Source of the DNA: Oscillospiraceae bacterium
GTDB lineage: Bacteria; Bacillota; Clostridia; Oscillospirales; Acutalibacteraceae
Length of the DNA: 11,618 nt
NCBI GenBank assembly: GCA_902766855.1
Contig: CACXFE010000111.1
Coordinates: 1 to 11,618 of the forward strand
Direction of reading: 5' to 3'
Positions 1 to 6,608 of this stretch are shown here, piece after piece. The notes under the pieces were generated by a model. It did no database searches. It was not told the origin of the DNA and was given only the letters and a program-made list of their open reading frames with translations. How positions within the stretch are numbered: the first letter of the stretch is position 1; every line of letters begins with the position of its first letter. The position numbers and the translations under genes were made by a program.

Positions 1-88
1 CCTAAAATTTCATTTTAAAACCACGCTAAACGCCCTTGTTTACTGGGTTTATTCACCTTTACTCGTTAAAAATGGGGAAACTCAAAAT

Positions 89-117
89 ATATTAACATAA
101 TGCTTTTGATTTGTCAA
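89..117 (-). promoter_or_regulatory. Sigma-A promoter firing leftward out of the window
   Basis: On the minus strand a perfect -35 box TTGACA (112-117) is followed after exactly 17 nt by TAATAT (89-94), with a TG one base upstream of the -10, as in extended -10 promoters. Transcription would start near position 82 and run off the left edge. The roughly 80 nt of leader visible here contain no convincing gene start, so the gene it serves lies outside the window. It is divergent from the PHP-gene promoter at 162-190. Confidence 0.7.
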
Positions 118-161
118 TACTTTCTCCCGCTGACAGGCCGCTCAGAATCTTTGATTTCCGC

Positions 162-190
162 TTGCATTTTTACCCCTCTTGTGCTATGAT
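162..190 (+). promoter_or_regulatory. Extended -10 promoter of the PHP-domain gene
   Basis: TATGAT (185-190) is preceded by TGC (182-184), giving an extended -10 element. A weak -35, TTGCAT (162-167), stands 17 nt upstream. Transcription would start near 197, leaving a leader of about 27 nt before the ATG at 224. This placement means an in-frame TTG at 179 lies upstream of the transcript and cannot be the start codon. Confidence 0.65.
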
Positions 191-211
191 ATGGGGAGCA
201 ATGATTTTGAA

Positions 212-217
212 AGAAGG
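212..217 (+). promoter_or_regulatory. Ribosome-binding site that fixes the PHP-gene start
   Basis: AGAAGG lies 6 nt before the ATG at 224. Upstream in-frame candidates (TTG at 179, ATG at 191) have no comparable site and lie at or before the predicted transcription start. Confidence 0.65.
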
Positions 218-223
218 AAAAGA

Positions 224-934
224 ATGATTTATCACTATGAAACACATCTTCACACTTCCCCCGTAAGTGCCTGCGCCGCGGTCGATGTGGAAAACTCCCT
301 TCTGTATTACAAAAGTTTAAACTATGACGGTGTTTTTATTACCAATCATTTTCTTGACGGGAATCTGAATTATGATAAAAGCCGCCCGTATGAGGAACAG
401 ATCGAGTTTTATTTTTCGGATTATGAAAAAGGCTTGGCATTAAGCCAAAAAATCGGGATCCGTGTTTTTTCGGGGATCGAAATTTCTTACGGCGGCACGG
501 ATTTTTTGATTTACGGATTGGATAAAGCATGGTATCTGGCTCATCCCGAAATCATGCAAATGAAAAAATCGGAAGAACTGCCCTTTTTCCAAGAACACAA
601 CGCTTTGGTCATCCAAGCCCATCCGTTTCGGGAAGCGTCCTATATTGACCATATCCGGCTTTATCCGCGGTATGTGCATGGGGTGGAAATAATCAACGCC
701 TGCCGAACCGATTTTGAAAATCATATGGCGGAACTGTATGCAAAAGAATACGGGTTGCTTCCTTTCGCGGGATCAGACAATCATTCCGGCAAGAATCAAC
801 GCAAATTAGCGGGCATGTGTTCCGACCGGCCGATCAAAGACGAAGCGGATTTTATCGAGCGGGTGAAAAACGGGGAAATGCAGGTATTCTGTCATGACCA
901 TGGCGCCGCCGAAAACGAAGAAAGCCACGCTTAA
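224..934 (+). CDS. PHP-domain metal-dependent hydrolase, orphan
   Basis: This 236-residue protein belongs to the PHP (polymerase and histidinol phosphatase) superfamily, cytoplasmic enzymes that hydrolyse phosphoesters at a di- or trinuclear metal site. The metal-binding motifs appear in order: THLHT (H8, H10), TNH (H42), GIE (E86), QAHPFR (H133) and GSDNH (D185, H187). No signal peptide or membrane segment is present. The length is close to a bare PHP domain, with no extra C-terminal domain. The ATG at 224 is chosen because a ribosome-binding site precedes it and the predicted transcript begins only near 197. The gene stands alone with its own promoter and terminators, so context gives no substrate. 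Family members include nucleoside 3',5'-bisphosphate phosphatases, 5'-exonucleases (TrpH/RNase AM type) and histidinol-phosphatases. A second, clearly different PHP protein in this window already fills the histidine role. The fold is certain; the substrate is not. Confidence 0.85.
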   Translation: MIYHYETHLHTSPVSACAAVDVENSLLYYKSLNYDGVFITNHFLDGNLNYDKSRPYEEQIEFYFSDYEKGLALSQKIGIRVFSGIEISYGGTDFLIYGLDKAWYLAHPEIMQMKKSEELPFFQEHNALVIQAHPFREASYIDHIRLYPRYVHGVEIINACRTDFENHMAELYAKEYGLLPFAGSDNHSGKNQRKLAGMCSDRPIKDEADFIERVKNGEMQVFCHDHGAAENEESHA

Positions 935-949
935 CGCCAATCGGCAGAA

Positions 950-979
950 ACGGATTTCAAAACTGAAAACCGTGTTTTT
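950..979 (+). terminator. First intrinsic terminator after the PHP gene
   Basis: ACGGATTTC (950-958) pairs with GAAAACCGT (965-973) with one A-A mismatch across a 6-nt loop, followed by five T residues (975-979). It lies 15 nt after the stop codon. The stem is weaker than that of the second terminator just downstream. Confidence 0.5.
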
Positions 980-989
980 ACAACAAAAT

Positions 990-1029
990 AAAGGGTTGCT
1001 CCGTTTATGAAGTCGGAGCAACCCTTTTT
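990..1029. terminator. Bidirectional terminator shared by convergent units
   Basis: A perfect 14-bp stem (990-1003 with 1014-1027) encloses a 10-nt loop. On the plus strand the stem runs into a T tract (1025-1029). On the minus strand it is followed by a T-rich stretch reading ATTTTGTTG. It lies between the PHP gene (stop at 934) and the convergent export operon (stop at 1047), so it probably stops transcription from both sides. Confidence 0.85.
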
Positions 1030-1046
1030 ATATCCGTGTTTTCGGG

Positions 1047-3119
1047 TTATTTAACCGCAATTTCGTCGGTTTTATAAATAAATTTCACACTTCCCGCGGC
1101 GCCTTCCGGCATACCGGCAAAGTTTTGGTACGCCTTGGAAACATCAATCGTTGCCTTCAAGCGCGTCACGGCGCCCGCCAATTCGCCGCCGGCTAGTTCT
1201 GTCAACTTGCGAATGCCCTTTTCGTTGAACTCTTTCAGCCCGTCCGCCAGTTTTTTCGAGCCGTCACTCAACTGCTGCACACCACCGACCAACGCCGCGC
1301 TGCCGTTTTTCAGTTCTTTGGCGCCCGCCGCCAGTTGATCCGCACCCGCGGAAACCTGCGCGCTGCCGTCATACGCCTGTTGAACGCCGTTGGTATAGGC
1401 AAGCAGCCCCTGATAAAAGGTCTGATACCCATCCAGTTGCGCGATTGCCTGTTCTACCGTGGGTTTCAGCGCGGTGAGGGATACTTGCAGGCAAAGCGCG
1501 TTGATTTTCTCCGCCGCATGCGGATCGCTTGCCGCCGCCTGCACTGCCGCGGCATCCGCCGCCATGGCTTTGGCGGTATCCAGATTTTCGATCGGCTGAT
1601 GTTGATTGGCGCCGCTTAAATAGGTACAGAGTTTTGCCAACAATCCCGCCGTTTGCTGATCAAGCCCCGCTCCTGTCAAGGCGGAGAACACAGCCGCATC
1701 CGGCGCGATCGCGGTATTGCCCGCCACGGCGGAAACCACCCCGGCGTTTTGCAGTTGTGCCGAAATTTCGCGCATGGCGTCCTCCTGCGTTTCCCCTGCT
1801 TGCAACCGATCAAAAAGCAACTTTTTGACCGCCGTGAAATAGGATTCCGGAACATTGGCGGCTTTCAGTTTTTCATCCAATTCGTGGCCGGCAATGGCGA
1901 TCAGTTGTGCTTTTTGCGCCTCACTCGGGGCGGTAAGCAGTTTCCCTAACACCTGCCGATAATTTTCCGCCGTCAATTTTTCACAAGAAACGCCGTTTTC
2001 GGCAAGTTCCGCCGAAACCGTGCCAAGCAAGGCATCAAAGACCTGCCTGGCGCCGCCGTTCAGATCATCATTTTTCGAAACCAGTGTTTTTAAGCCTTCC
2101 GAAAGTGCTTTTGTCCCGGTTGCCAGGGTGTCGGCGCCTTGCCCTAACCGGTCGATCCCGGCAATCAGTTCGCCCGATTTTGCCAATAACTGCGTCAGCC
2201 CGCCGTACAACGCGGAAGAGCCGTCGATCAATTTGGTCATCGCGCCGCTTAATTCTTCTGCCTGCTTGCCGAGATTGTCAAGATCATTCAGTTTTGAGGT
2301 GTCGATCTCATTGAACAGAGAATTGGTAGCCAGCGTCATCACGGTAGAGAGGGCGAACTCTTTCACATCCGCCGTGATTTCCACATAATCGGGCAGTTCC
2401 AGTTTATCCCGCCCGATTTTTAAATTTTCCTGCAAGCCGGGCAGTGCAAACCCGATCACGGCGACGCGGTCGCCGTCGTTGATCAGGCGGCCGTTGGAAA
2501 CCTGCACATTGGTAAAGCGTTCCCCATCCAACAGCATCCCGGAAAGCATCACAAACGGCACGGCGATCTTCTCGGTTTTCCCGTCGATCAGAACCTCGCT
2601 GAACTGCCGATTCGTATAATCAATCCGGATGCTGACTTTACCGCTTTTGCCCGCCAGTTTTTCGGGCGAAATCGCTTCGCCGTTCAGCCGATAAGTCAAT
2701 TTCAGATCAACCGGCAATTCTTTTTGAATGGTACCCTGATAATACAGATCCTTCCCCTCGGCATTCCACACGGTCGCATGGTCGGCGTTCAGCACATAGG
2801 ATTCATCGCCTTTGACATTTTGCAATTCCGACAGATCGGTGCGGTCGGTGATTTCTTTCGCCGCCCGGTTGTTTTTGATCCAGTCGCTCACGATCACTTT
2901 TTTGACCGAGCCATCCGCTCCCGCCAACACATAAACGGTTTCGTTTTTCTCGATCGGGGTTTGCGCGCCCTTGTCGCTCTTTTCCGTGGCGGCGGAAATA
3001 TCGGGTGTATTCTTCCCGGCATCAGTCGCGCCAATGGCCGCCGCGGCCACGCCGGTGATCGCCAAGAGCAAAGCAACCGCACAGGAACCTATTTTGATCC
3101 ACATTTTCTGATTACGCAT
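1047..3119 (-). CDS. Exported xxxLxxG heptad-repeat protein, MMPL partner
   Basis: This 690-residue protein has an N-terminal hydrophobic segment (about residues 10-33) that is a signal peptide or membrane anchor, then a predicted extracytoplasmic region rich in beta-type sequence (about 60-260). Two arrays of the xxxLxxG heptad repeat follow. The first (about 290-346) is irregular and includes IDRLGQG, ADTLATG and TKALSEG. The second (572-627) is eight uninterrupted heptads, including ADQLAAG, AKELKNG and VQQLSDG. About 225 residues of mostly helical, alanine-rich sequence separate them. No C-terminal membrane helix follows; the chain ends soon after VKFIYKTDEIAVK. The ATG overlaps the exporter stop codon by 8 nt and has GGAGG (3128-3132) 8 nt upstream inside the exporter gene, so translation is probably coupled. 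Such repeats are known in YhgE/Pip-like proteins and near MMPL transporters. A role as periplasm-facing or wall-facing partner of the exporter is inferred, not demonstrated. Confidence 0.8.
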   Translation of the reverse strand: MRNQKMWIKIGSCAVALLLAITGVAAAAIGATDAGKNTPDISAATEKSDKGAQTPIEKNETVYVLAGADGSVKKVIVSDWIKNNRAAKEITDRTDLSELQNVKGDESYVLNADHATVWNAEGKDLYYQGTIQKELPVDLKLTYRLNGEAISPEKLAGKSGKVSIRIDYTNRQFSEVLIDGKTEKIAVPFVMLSGMLLDGERFTNVQVSNGRLINDGDRVAVIGFALPGLQENLKIGRDKLELPDYVEITADVKEFALSTVMTLATNSLFNEIDTSKLNDLDNLGKQAEELSGAMTKLIDGSSALYGGLTQLLAKSGELIAGIDRLGQGADTLATGTKALSEGLKTLVSKNDDLNGGARQVFDALLGTVSAELAENGVSCEKLTAENYRQVLGKLLTAPSEAQKAQLIAIAGHELDEKLKAANVPESYFTAVKKLLFDRLQAGETQEDAMREISAQLQNAGVVSAVAGNTAIAPDAAVFSALTGAGLDQQTAGLLAKLCTYLSGANQHQPIENLDTAKAMAADAAAVQAAASDPHAAEKINALCLQVSLTALKPTVEQAIAQLDGYQTFYQGLLAYTNGVQQAYDGSAQVSAGADQLAAGAKELKNGSAALVGGVQQLSDGSKKLADGLKEFNEKGIRKLTELAGGELAGAVTRLKATIDVSKAYQNFAGMPEGAAGSVKFIYKTDEIAVK

Positions 3120-5211
3120 TTTCAGTGCCTCCGCTTTCTTTTTTCGGCAAAAAGCCGATACTTGTTACACAAATCAATTTATCAAACAGCATAAACATCG
3201 CCGGCAAGAGGAAAATAACACACACCATGCTGATCAAGGCGCCCCGCGCCATCAAATGGCACATGGAACTGATAATATCAATATCCGAATACAGTCCCAC
3301 GCCGAAGGTGGCGGCAAAAAAGCCGAGCGCGCTCACCATGACAGACGGGATCGAAGCGGAAAGCGCGGTGGCAACCGCCGCCTGCTTTCCCTGCCCGTGC
3401 GAGCGTTCCCGCTTATACCGGGTAGTCATCAGAATCGCATAGTCCACCGTGGAGCCGAGCTGGATGGTACTGATACAGATCGGCGCGATGAACGGCAGCG
3501 CCGTGCCGGTGAGATGCGGGATCCCGAGATTGATAAAAATCGCCAGTTCAATCACCGCCACCAGAATGATCGGTAAAGATACACTGCGCAGTACCAATAA
3601 AATAATCACAAAGATCGCCACGGTGGAGATCACCGTTACCACTTTGAAATCGTGATCGGTAACGCGGATCATATCTTTGGTACAAGGCGCCTCGCCGATC
3701 AACATCCCTTCGGGATCGTATGTTTTCAAAATGCGGTTTAATTCCTCTACCTGCCGGTTGACCTCATCACTGGCGGTTTCATATTCCGAATTGATCAAAA
3801 ACAGTTTCCAACGGTCGCTTTCCAAAATCCGCTTGACCGAATCGGGCAGCATTTCTTCCGGCACCCGGCTGCCGAGTACCGTTTCCAGCCCCAGCACGGT
3901 TTTCACGCCGTCGGTTTTCTTCATTTCGCCCATCATGGCCCGCACGGATTTAGAATCGGTTTTGGTATCCACCAGCACCATATGGGTGGAGCCGACCGCA
4001 AATTCCTCTTTCAATTTGCTATTGGCGATAATGCAATCCAGATCTTTCGGCAGGCTTTGCACCATATCGTAATAGACTTCGTTATTCGCGGCGGAATAGC
4101 AGTAATACGCCGGAGCGATCAGAATCAAGAAAATCACCGCGAAAATCCATGCGCGTTTGGTGATGAAGTTCGCCAGTTTTTTCATCGGCGGGATCAGCGG
4201 GCGGTGCATGGTTTTGGAAAGCGGTTTATCCAATACTAAAATCATCGCGGGCAGAATCGTCACGCAGCCGATCACCCCAAACAGCACGCCTTTTGCCATC
4301 ACGATCCCCAAATCGTACCCCAATGTGAAACTCATGAAACACAGGGCGATAAAACCCGCGATGGTGGTAACGGAACTTCCGATAACCGAACTGATCGTGG
4401 CTTTGATCGCGTGTGCCATCGCGCGCTTTTTGTCCCCGGGAAAACGCTGTTTTTGTTCCTCATAACTGTGCCACAGGAAAATGGAATAATCCATGGTCAC
4501 CGCTAATTGCAAGACTGCGGCAAGTGCTTTGGTAACATAAGAAATTTCCCCGAAAAAGAAATTGGTGCCGAGATTGAAAAAGATCGTCATCCCGATACTC
4601 GCCAAAAAGACGAACGGCACGATCCAGTTGTCCATAAAGAGCATCATGGCGATGCTGCAAAACAAAACCGCCAGTCCCACATAGATCGGCTCTTCCCGCT
4701 CACAAAGGTCTTTTAAATCGGTCACCACGGCCGACATACCCGTTACAAAACAATTCCGTTTCGCGGCCTTTCGCACCGCGGCGATCGCTTCCATGGTTTC
4801 ATCCGCCGAAGTGGAAGTTTTAAAGAAAACCGCGATCATGGTGGAATCACCCGCGTTGAACGCGTCGTAAACCTCTTTCGGCAGCATTTCCAACGGGACC
4901 GAAAGATCCAGCACGCTATCCGCCCATAATGCGGAATCCACATTTTCGATTTGTTCGATCTCGCCGCGCAGACGCGCCACATCTTTTTTCTCCATTCCTT
5001 CCACGATCACGAAGGAAAACGCGCCTTTGCCGAAATCTTGCAGAAGAATATCCTGCCCTTTTACGGTTTCCAGATCCTTCGGCAGATAGGTCAACATATC
5101 ATAGTTGATCCGTGTTCCGAGCATCCCGATCACCGAAGGTACCAGCAAAATCACCGCAATCAGCAGAATCGCCACCCGGCATTTCACAACGGCTTTTGAA
5201 AACTTGATCAT
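3112..5211 (-). CDS. MMPL/RND-superfamily exporter
   Basis: This 699-residue membrane protein has the duplicated RND architecture: one helix (about 12-31), an extracytoplasmic domain (about 32-172), five helices (about 175-327), then the same pattern again with a helix at about 354-372, a second external domain (about 375-520) and five helices to about 680. The two halves carry the matching motifs TMDYSIFL (D241, Y242) and TVDYAILM (D590, Y591). These Asp-Tyr pairs in the fourth helix of each half are the proton-relay residues of MMPL proteins. Related proteins export lipids, lipoglycans or hydrophobic drugs using the proton gradient. Its ATG overlaps the stop of the DUF308 gene as ATGA, with GAGG 9 nt upstream, and its own end overlaps the heptad-repeat gene by 8 nt. 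Family membership is secure. The substrate cannot be read from the sequence. Confidence 0.93.
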   Translation of the reverse strand: MIKFSKAVVKCRVAILLIAVILLVPSVIGMLGTRINYDMLTYLPKDLETVKGQDILLQDFGKGAFSFVIVEGMEKKDVARLRGEIEQIENVDSALWADSVLDLSVPLEMLPKEVYDAFNAGDSTMIAVFFKTSTSADETMEAIAAVRKAAKRNCFVTGMSAVVTDLKDLCEREEPIYVGLAVLFCSIAMMLFMDNWIVPFVFLASIGMTIFFNLGTNFFFGEISYVTKALAAVLQLAVTMDYSIFLWHSYEEQKQRFPGDKKRAMAHAIKATISSVIGSSVTTIAGFIALCFMSFTLGYDLGIVMAKGVLFGVIGCVTILPAMILVLDKPLSKTMHRPLIPPMKKLANFITKRAWIFAVIFLILIAPAYYCYSAANNEVYYDMVQSLPKDLDCIIANSKLKEEFAVGSTHMVLVDTKTDSKSVRAMMGEMKKTDGVKTVLGLETVLGSRVPEEMLPDSVKRILESDRWKLFLINSEYETASDEVNRQVEELNRILKTYDPEGMLIGEAPCTKDMIRVTDHDFKVVTVISTVAIFVIILLVLRSVSLPIILVAVIELAIFINLGIPHLTGTALPFIAPICISTIQLGSTVDYAILMTTRYKRERSHGQGKQAAVATALSASIPSVMVSALGFFAATFGVGLYSDIDIISSMCHLMARGALISMVCVIFLLPAMFMLFDKLICVTSIGFLPKKESGGTENA

Positions 5212-5759
5212 TCTTTTTTTCCTCTTTTCATGATTTTCACCGTATAAAAAGCGTTAAACAGATTTTGCAGGCCGTCCGCCGCAATCGAAAGCCCCGCCAG
5301 CATCATCAGGAACTTCGCACTGCCAAACGGATTGGCGATCAAAATCACGCCCAGTACCGCGCAAAGCGCCGCACCCAATAAGATCAGCCACCAATCACTC
5401 AACCCGAAACGCTTCGCATCCGCCGCCGTTTGCAGTTTGAACACGCCGTCGATCAAGACAAACGCGCCGATAGCCGCCGGTAAAAAGGCGATGATTTTTC
5501 CCGCACGGAAAAACAGCACCGCACCGAACAGCAGGGCAAACACGCCAAGCGCCAAATCAAATTGAAACGCCAGATTATACAGATCGTGCGAGAAATATCC
5601 CAAAATTCTCGCACAGCCGCACACAAAAACCAACACGCCGAGAACTTTGCAGATCACTTCGGCAGACGCCAGCGGCCGCCATGCGATCCACGCCCCGATC
5701 ACCATCAAAAGCAGGGAACAACCGATATAACACCATTTTGCCTGTTTTGCGGTTTTCAT
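5208..5759 (-). CDS. DUF308/HdeD-like six-helix membrane protein
   Basis: This 183-residue protein has six predicted membrane helices (about residues 9-27, 35-54, 66-85, 88-107, 122-142 and 148-167) and short basic ends (KIMKRGKKE at the C terminus). The helix pairs, small loops and repeated GxxxxxDG-like turns (VLIDGVFK, IAADGLQN) fit the DUF308/HdeD family, known from the E. coli acid-resistance protein HdeD but otherwise of unclear function. The ATG is preceded by an excellent AAGGAGGA site with 7 nt between GGAGG and the start. It is the first gene of the export operon and overlaps the exporter by 4 nt, which suggests it works with or modulates the exporter. The family call is fairly sure; the function is open. 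Confidence 0.82.
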   Translation of the reverse strand: MKTAKQAKWCYIGCSLLLMVIGAWIAWRPLASAEVICKVLGVLVFVCGCARILGYFSHDLYNLAFQFDLALGVFALLFGAVLFFRAGKIIAFLPAAIGAFVLIDGVFKLQTAADAKRFGLSDWWLILLGAALCAVLGVILIANPFGSAKFLMMLAGLSIAADGLQNLFNAFYTVKIMKRGKKE

Positions 5760-5791
5760 ATGATTTCCTCCTTCACCCCTGTTTTGATTCT

Positions 5792-5821
5792 ATTATATAC
5801 GGCGCACGGTTTTGATTGCCA
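5792..5821 (-). promoter_or_regulatory. Probable promoter of the DUF308-exporter operon
   Basis: A consensus -10, TATAAT (5792-5797), lies about 30 nt upstream of the DUF308 start. No good -35 is seen; TGGCAA (5816-5821, 18-nt spacer) is the best placed and matches only three of six bases. A weak -35 next to a long palindrome suits a regulated promoter. Confidence 0.5.
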
Positions 5822-5825
5822 CAAA

Positions 5826-5870
5826 CAAACCGCGGGGAGTGTGCGAAATTCGCACACTCCCCGCGGTTTG
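5826..5870 (-). terminator. Perfect 45-nt palindrome: tetR terminator and/or operator
   Basis: Arms of 22 nt (5826-5847 and 5849-5870) are exact reverse complements around a single central A at 5848. The core is GTGTGCGAA-A-TTCGCACAC. On the minus strand the stem lies 18 nt after the tetR stop, begins in A-rich CAAACC and ends in GGTTTG followed by TTTGT, so it can act as an intrinsic terminator, although the T run is broken by G. It also ends only a few nt upstream of the weak -35 of the next operon and has the symmetry of a TetR-family operator. Both roles are inference. Confidence 0.6.
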
Positions 5871-5888
5871 CCTGAAAATCAGACATTT

Positions 5889-6449
5889 TCATGGTTTTGC
5901 CTGTTTTTTAGAAAGGGAATAGCGGATATTCCCGTCAAACAACACCCCAAGGCGAGAGATAAACTCGATCGGCTCGCCCTTCATATCACTGCCGAGCCAT
6001 TCGATCAACAGTCCTACCAGCGCATGGGTATAAAATTTTGCAAGAAATTCCCGGTCGTCTTCCGGCGCATCGATATCCGCGGTTTCCTTTTTAATGAACA
6101 GCAGCACATTGTTATAAGTCACTTTGTTCAAATAATCTTCCACCTGCTCGCGGCTGATGGATTTATAGATATGAAAAATAGCCTGTTTATGGATTGCCGC
6201 AAACTCGATGCCCTTTAAAAAAGCCTCCTGTAAACTGACATAATCGGTTTCACTGCCGATGATTTTTTGCGTTTCGGTACGGAATATTTCATCCACCAAA
6301 GCGTAAATATCTTCAAAATAATAATAGAAGGTGTTCCGATTGATCCCGCACCTGGTCACAATATCTTTTACAGTGATTTTATCAAATGCGCGCTCGGAAA
6401 TCAATTCAATAAAAGCATCCATAATTGCTTTTTTCGTAAATTGCGCCAT
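5889..6449 (-). CDS. TetR/AcrR-family transcriptional regulator
   Basis: This 186-residue cytoplasmic protein has a typical TetR N-terminal DNA-binding domain: helix 1 (AIMDAFIELISERAF, residues 8-22), then ITVKDIVTRCGINRNTFYYYF (25-45) with the helix-turn-helix and the hallmark FYYYF. The C-terminal ligand-binding and dimer domain (about 60-180), with KSISREQ and the GLLIEWL segment, resembles the TetR_C_8/DhaS-like type. The ATG has GGAAGG (6457-6462) 7 nt upstream. The gene has its own strong promoter and lies directly upstream of, and in the same direction as, the DUF308-exporter operon, 129 nt away, with a perfect palindrome between them. It most likely represses that operon in response to a small hydrophobic ligand. 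The ligand and operator are not established. Confidence 0.92.
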   Translation of the reverse strand: MAQFTKKAIMDAFIELISERAFDKITVKDIVTRCGINRNTFYYYFEDIYALVDEIFRTETQKIIGSETDYVSLQEAFLKGIEFAAIHKQAIFHIYKSISREQVEDYLNKVTYNNVLLFIKKETADIDAPEDDREFLAKFYTHALVGLLIEWLGSDMKGEPIEFISRLGVLFDGNIRYSLSKKQAKP

Positions 6450-6453
6450 CCTA

Positions 6454-6489
6454 TCACCTTCCGTTCGCCGATGATGCCGAAAGCGGCAT
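6454..6489 (-). CDS. Possible 11-codon upstream frame in the tetR leader
   Basis: In the predicted tetR transcript, GAGGAG (6494-6499) stands 4 nt before an ATG that opens MPLSASSANGR and stops at TGA (6454-6456), immediately after the tetR ribosome-binding site and 4 nt short of the tetR ATG. Its start codon lies inside the hairpin at 6472-6491. It may couple or modulate tetR translation. It is so short that it could arise by chance, and no homologue is recognised. Confidence 0.25.
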   Translation of the reverse strand: MPLSASSANGR

Positions 6490-6491
6490 CA
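6472..6491 (-). promoter_or_regulatory. Hairpin / inverted repeat in the tetR leader
   Basis: TGATGCCG and CGGCATCA form a perfect 8-bp stem with a 4-nt loop, about 20 nt after the predicted start of transcription and 22 nt before the tetR ATG. No T tract follows, so it is not a terminator. It could be an RNA element covering the upstream ATG or an autoregulatory DNA site. Confidence 0.5.
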
Positions 6492-6518
6492 CACTCCTCT
6501 TGTTTTGGTTGCAAGGTT

Positions 6519-6547
6519 ATTGTACCATAATAAACCCGTCTTTTCAA
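6519..6547 (-). promoter_or_regulatory. Strong sigma-A promoter of tetR
   Basis: TTGAAA (6542-6547) and TACAAT (6519-6524) are each one base from consensus and are separated by exactly 17 nt. Transcription would start near 6512, giving a leader of about 63 nt before the tetR ATG at 6449. This makes tetR transcriptionally independent of the his operon upstream. Confidence 0.85.
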
Positions 6548-6572
6548 GCCAATGAAAACAAAAAAGATTTCT

Positions 6573-6608
6573 CCGTAATAATACGGGCGGATGCTCTTCA
6601 ACCGCCCG
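6573..6608 (-). terminator. Probable terminator at the end of the his operon
   Basis: On the minus strand CGGGCGG (6602-6608) pairs with CCGCCCG (6584-6590) across an 11-nt loop and is followed by TATTATTA. A second, overlapping small stem, CCGTA-TTAT-TACGG (6573-6586), is followed seven bases later by a T-rich run (about 6554-6565). Neither is a textbook terminator, but together they occupy the right place, between the last his-side frame and the tetR promoter. Confidence 0.45.

Noticed and set aside
179..223. Fifteen-codon N-terminal extension of the PHP protein from a TTG start
   Set aside because: It overlaps the predicted -10 box, lies upstream of the expected transcription start, has no ribosome-binding site, and the family begins at the HLHT strand just after the ATG at 224.
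5773..5892. A 39-residue frame bridging tetR and the DUF308 gene (minus strand, ATG overlapping the tetR stop)
   Set aside because: There is no convincing ribosome-binding site, it runs through the palindrome and the promoter, and an open stretch of 40 codons is not unusual by chance.
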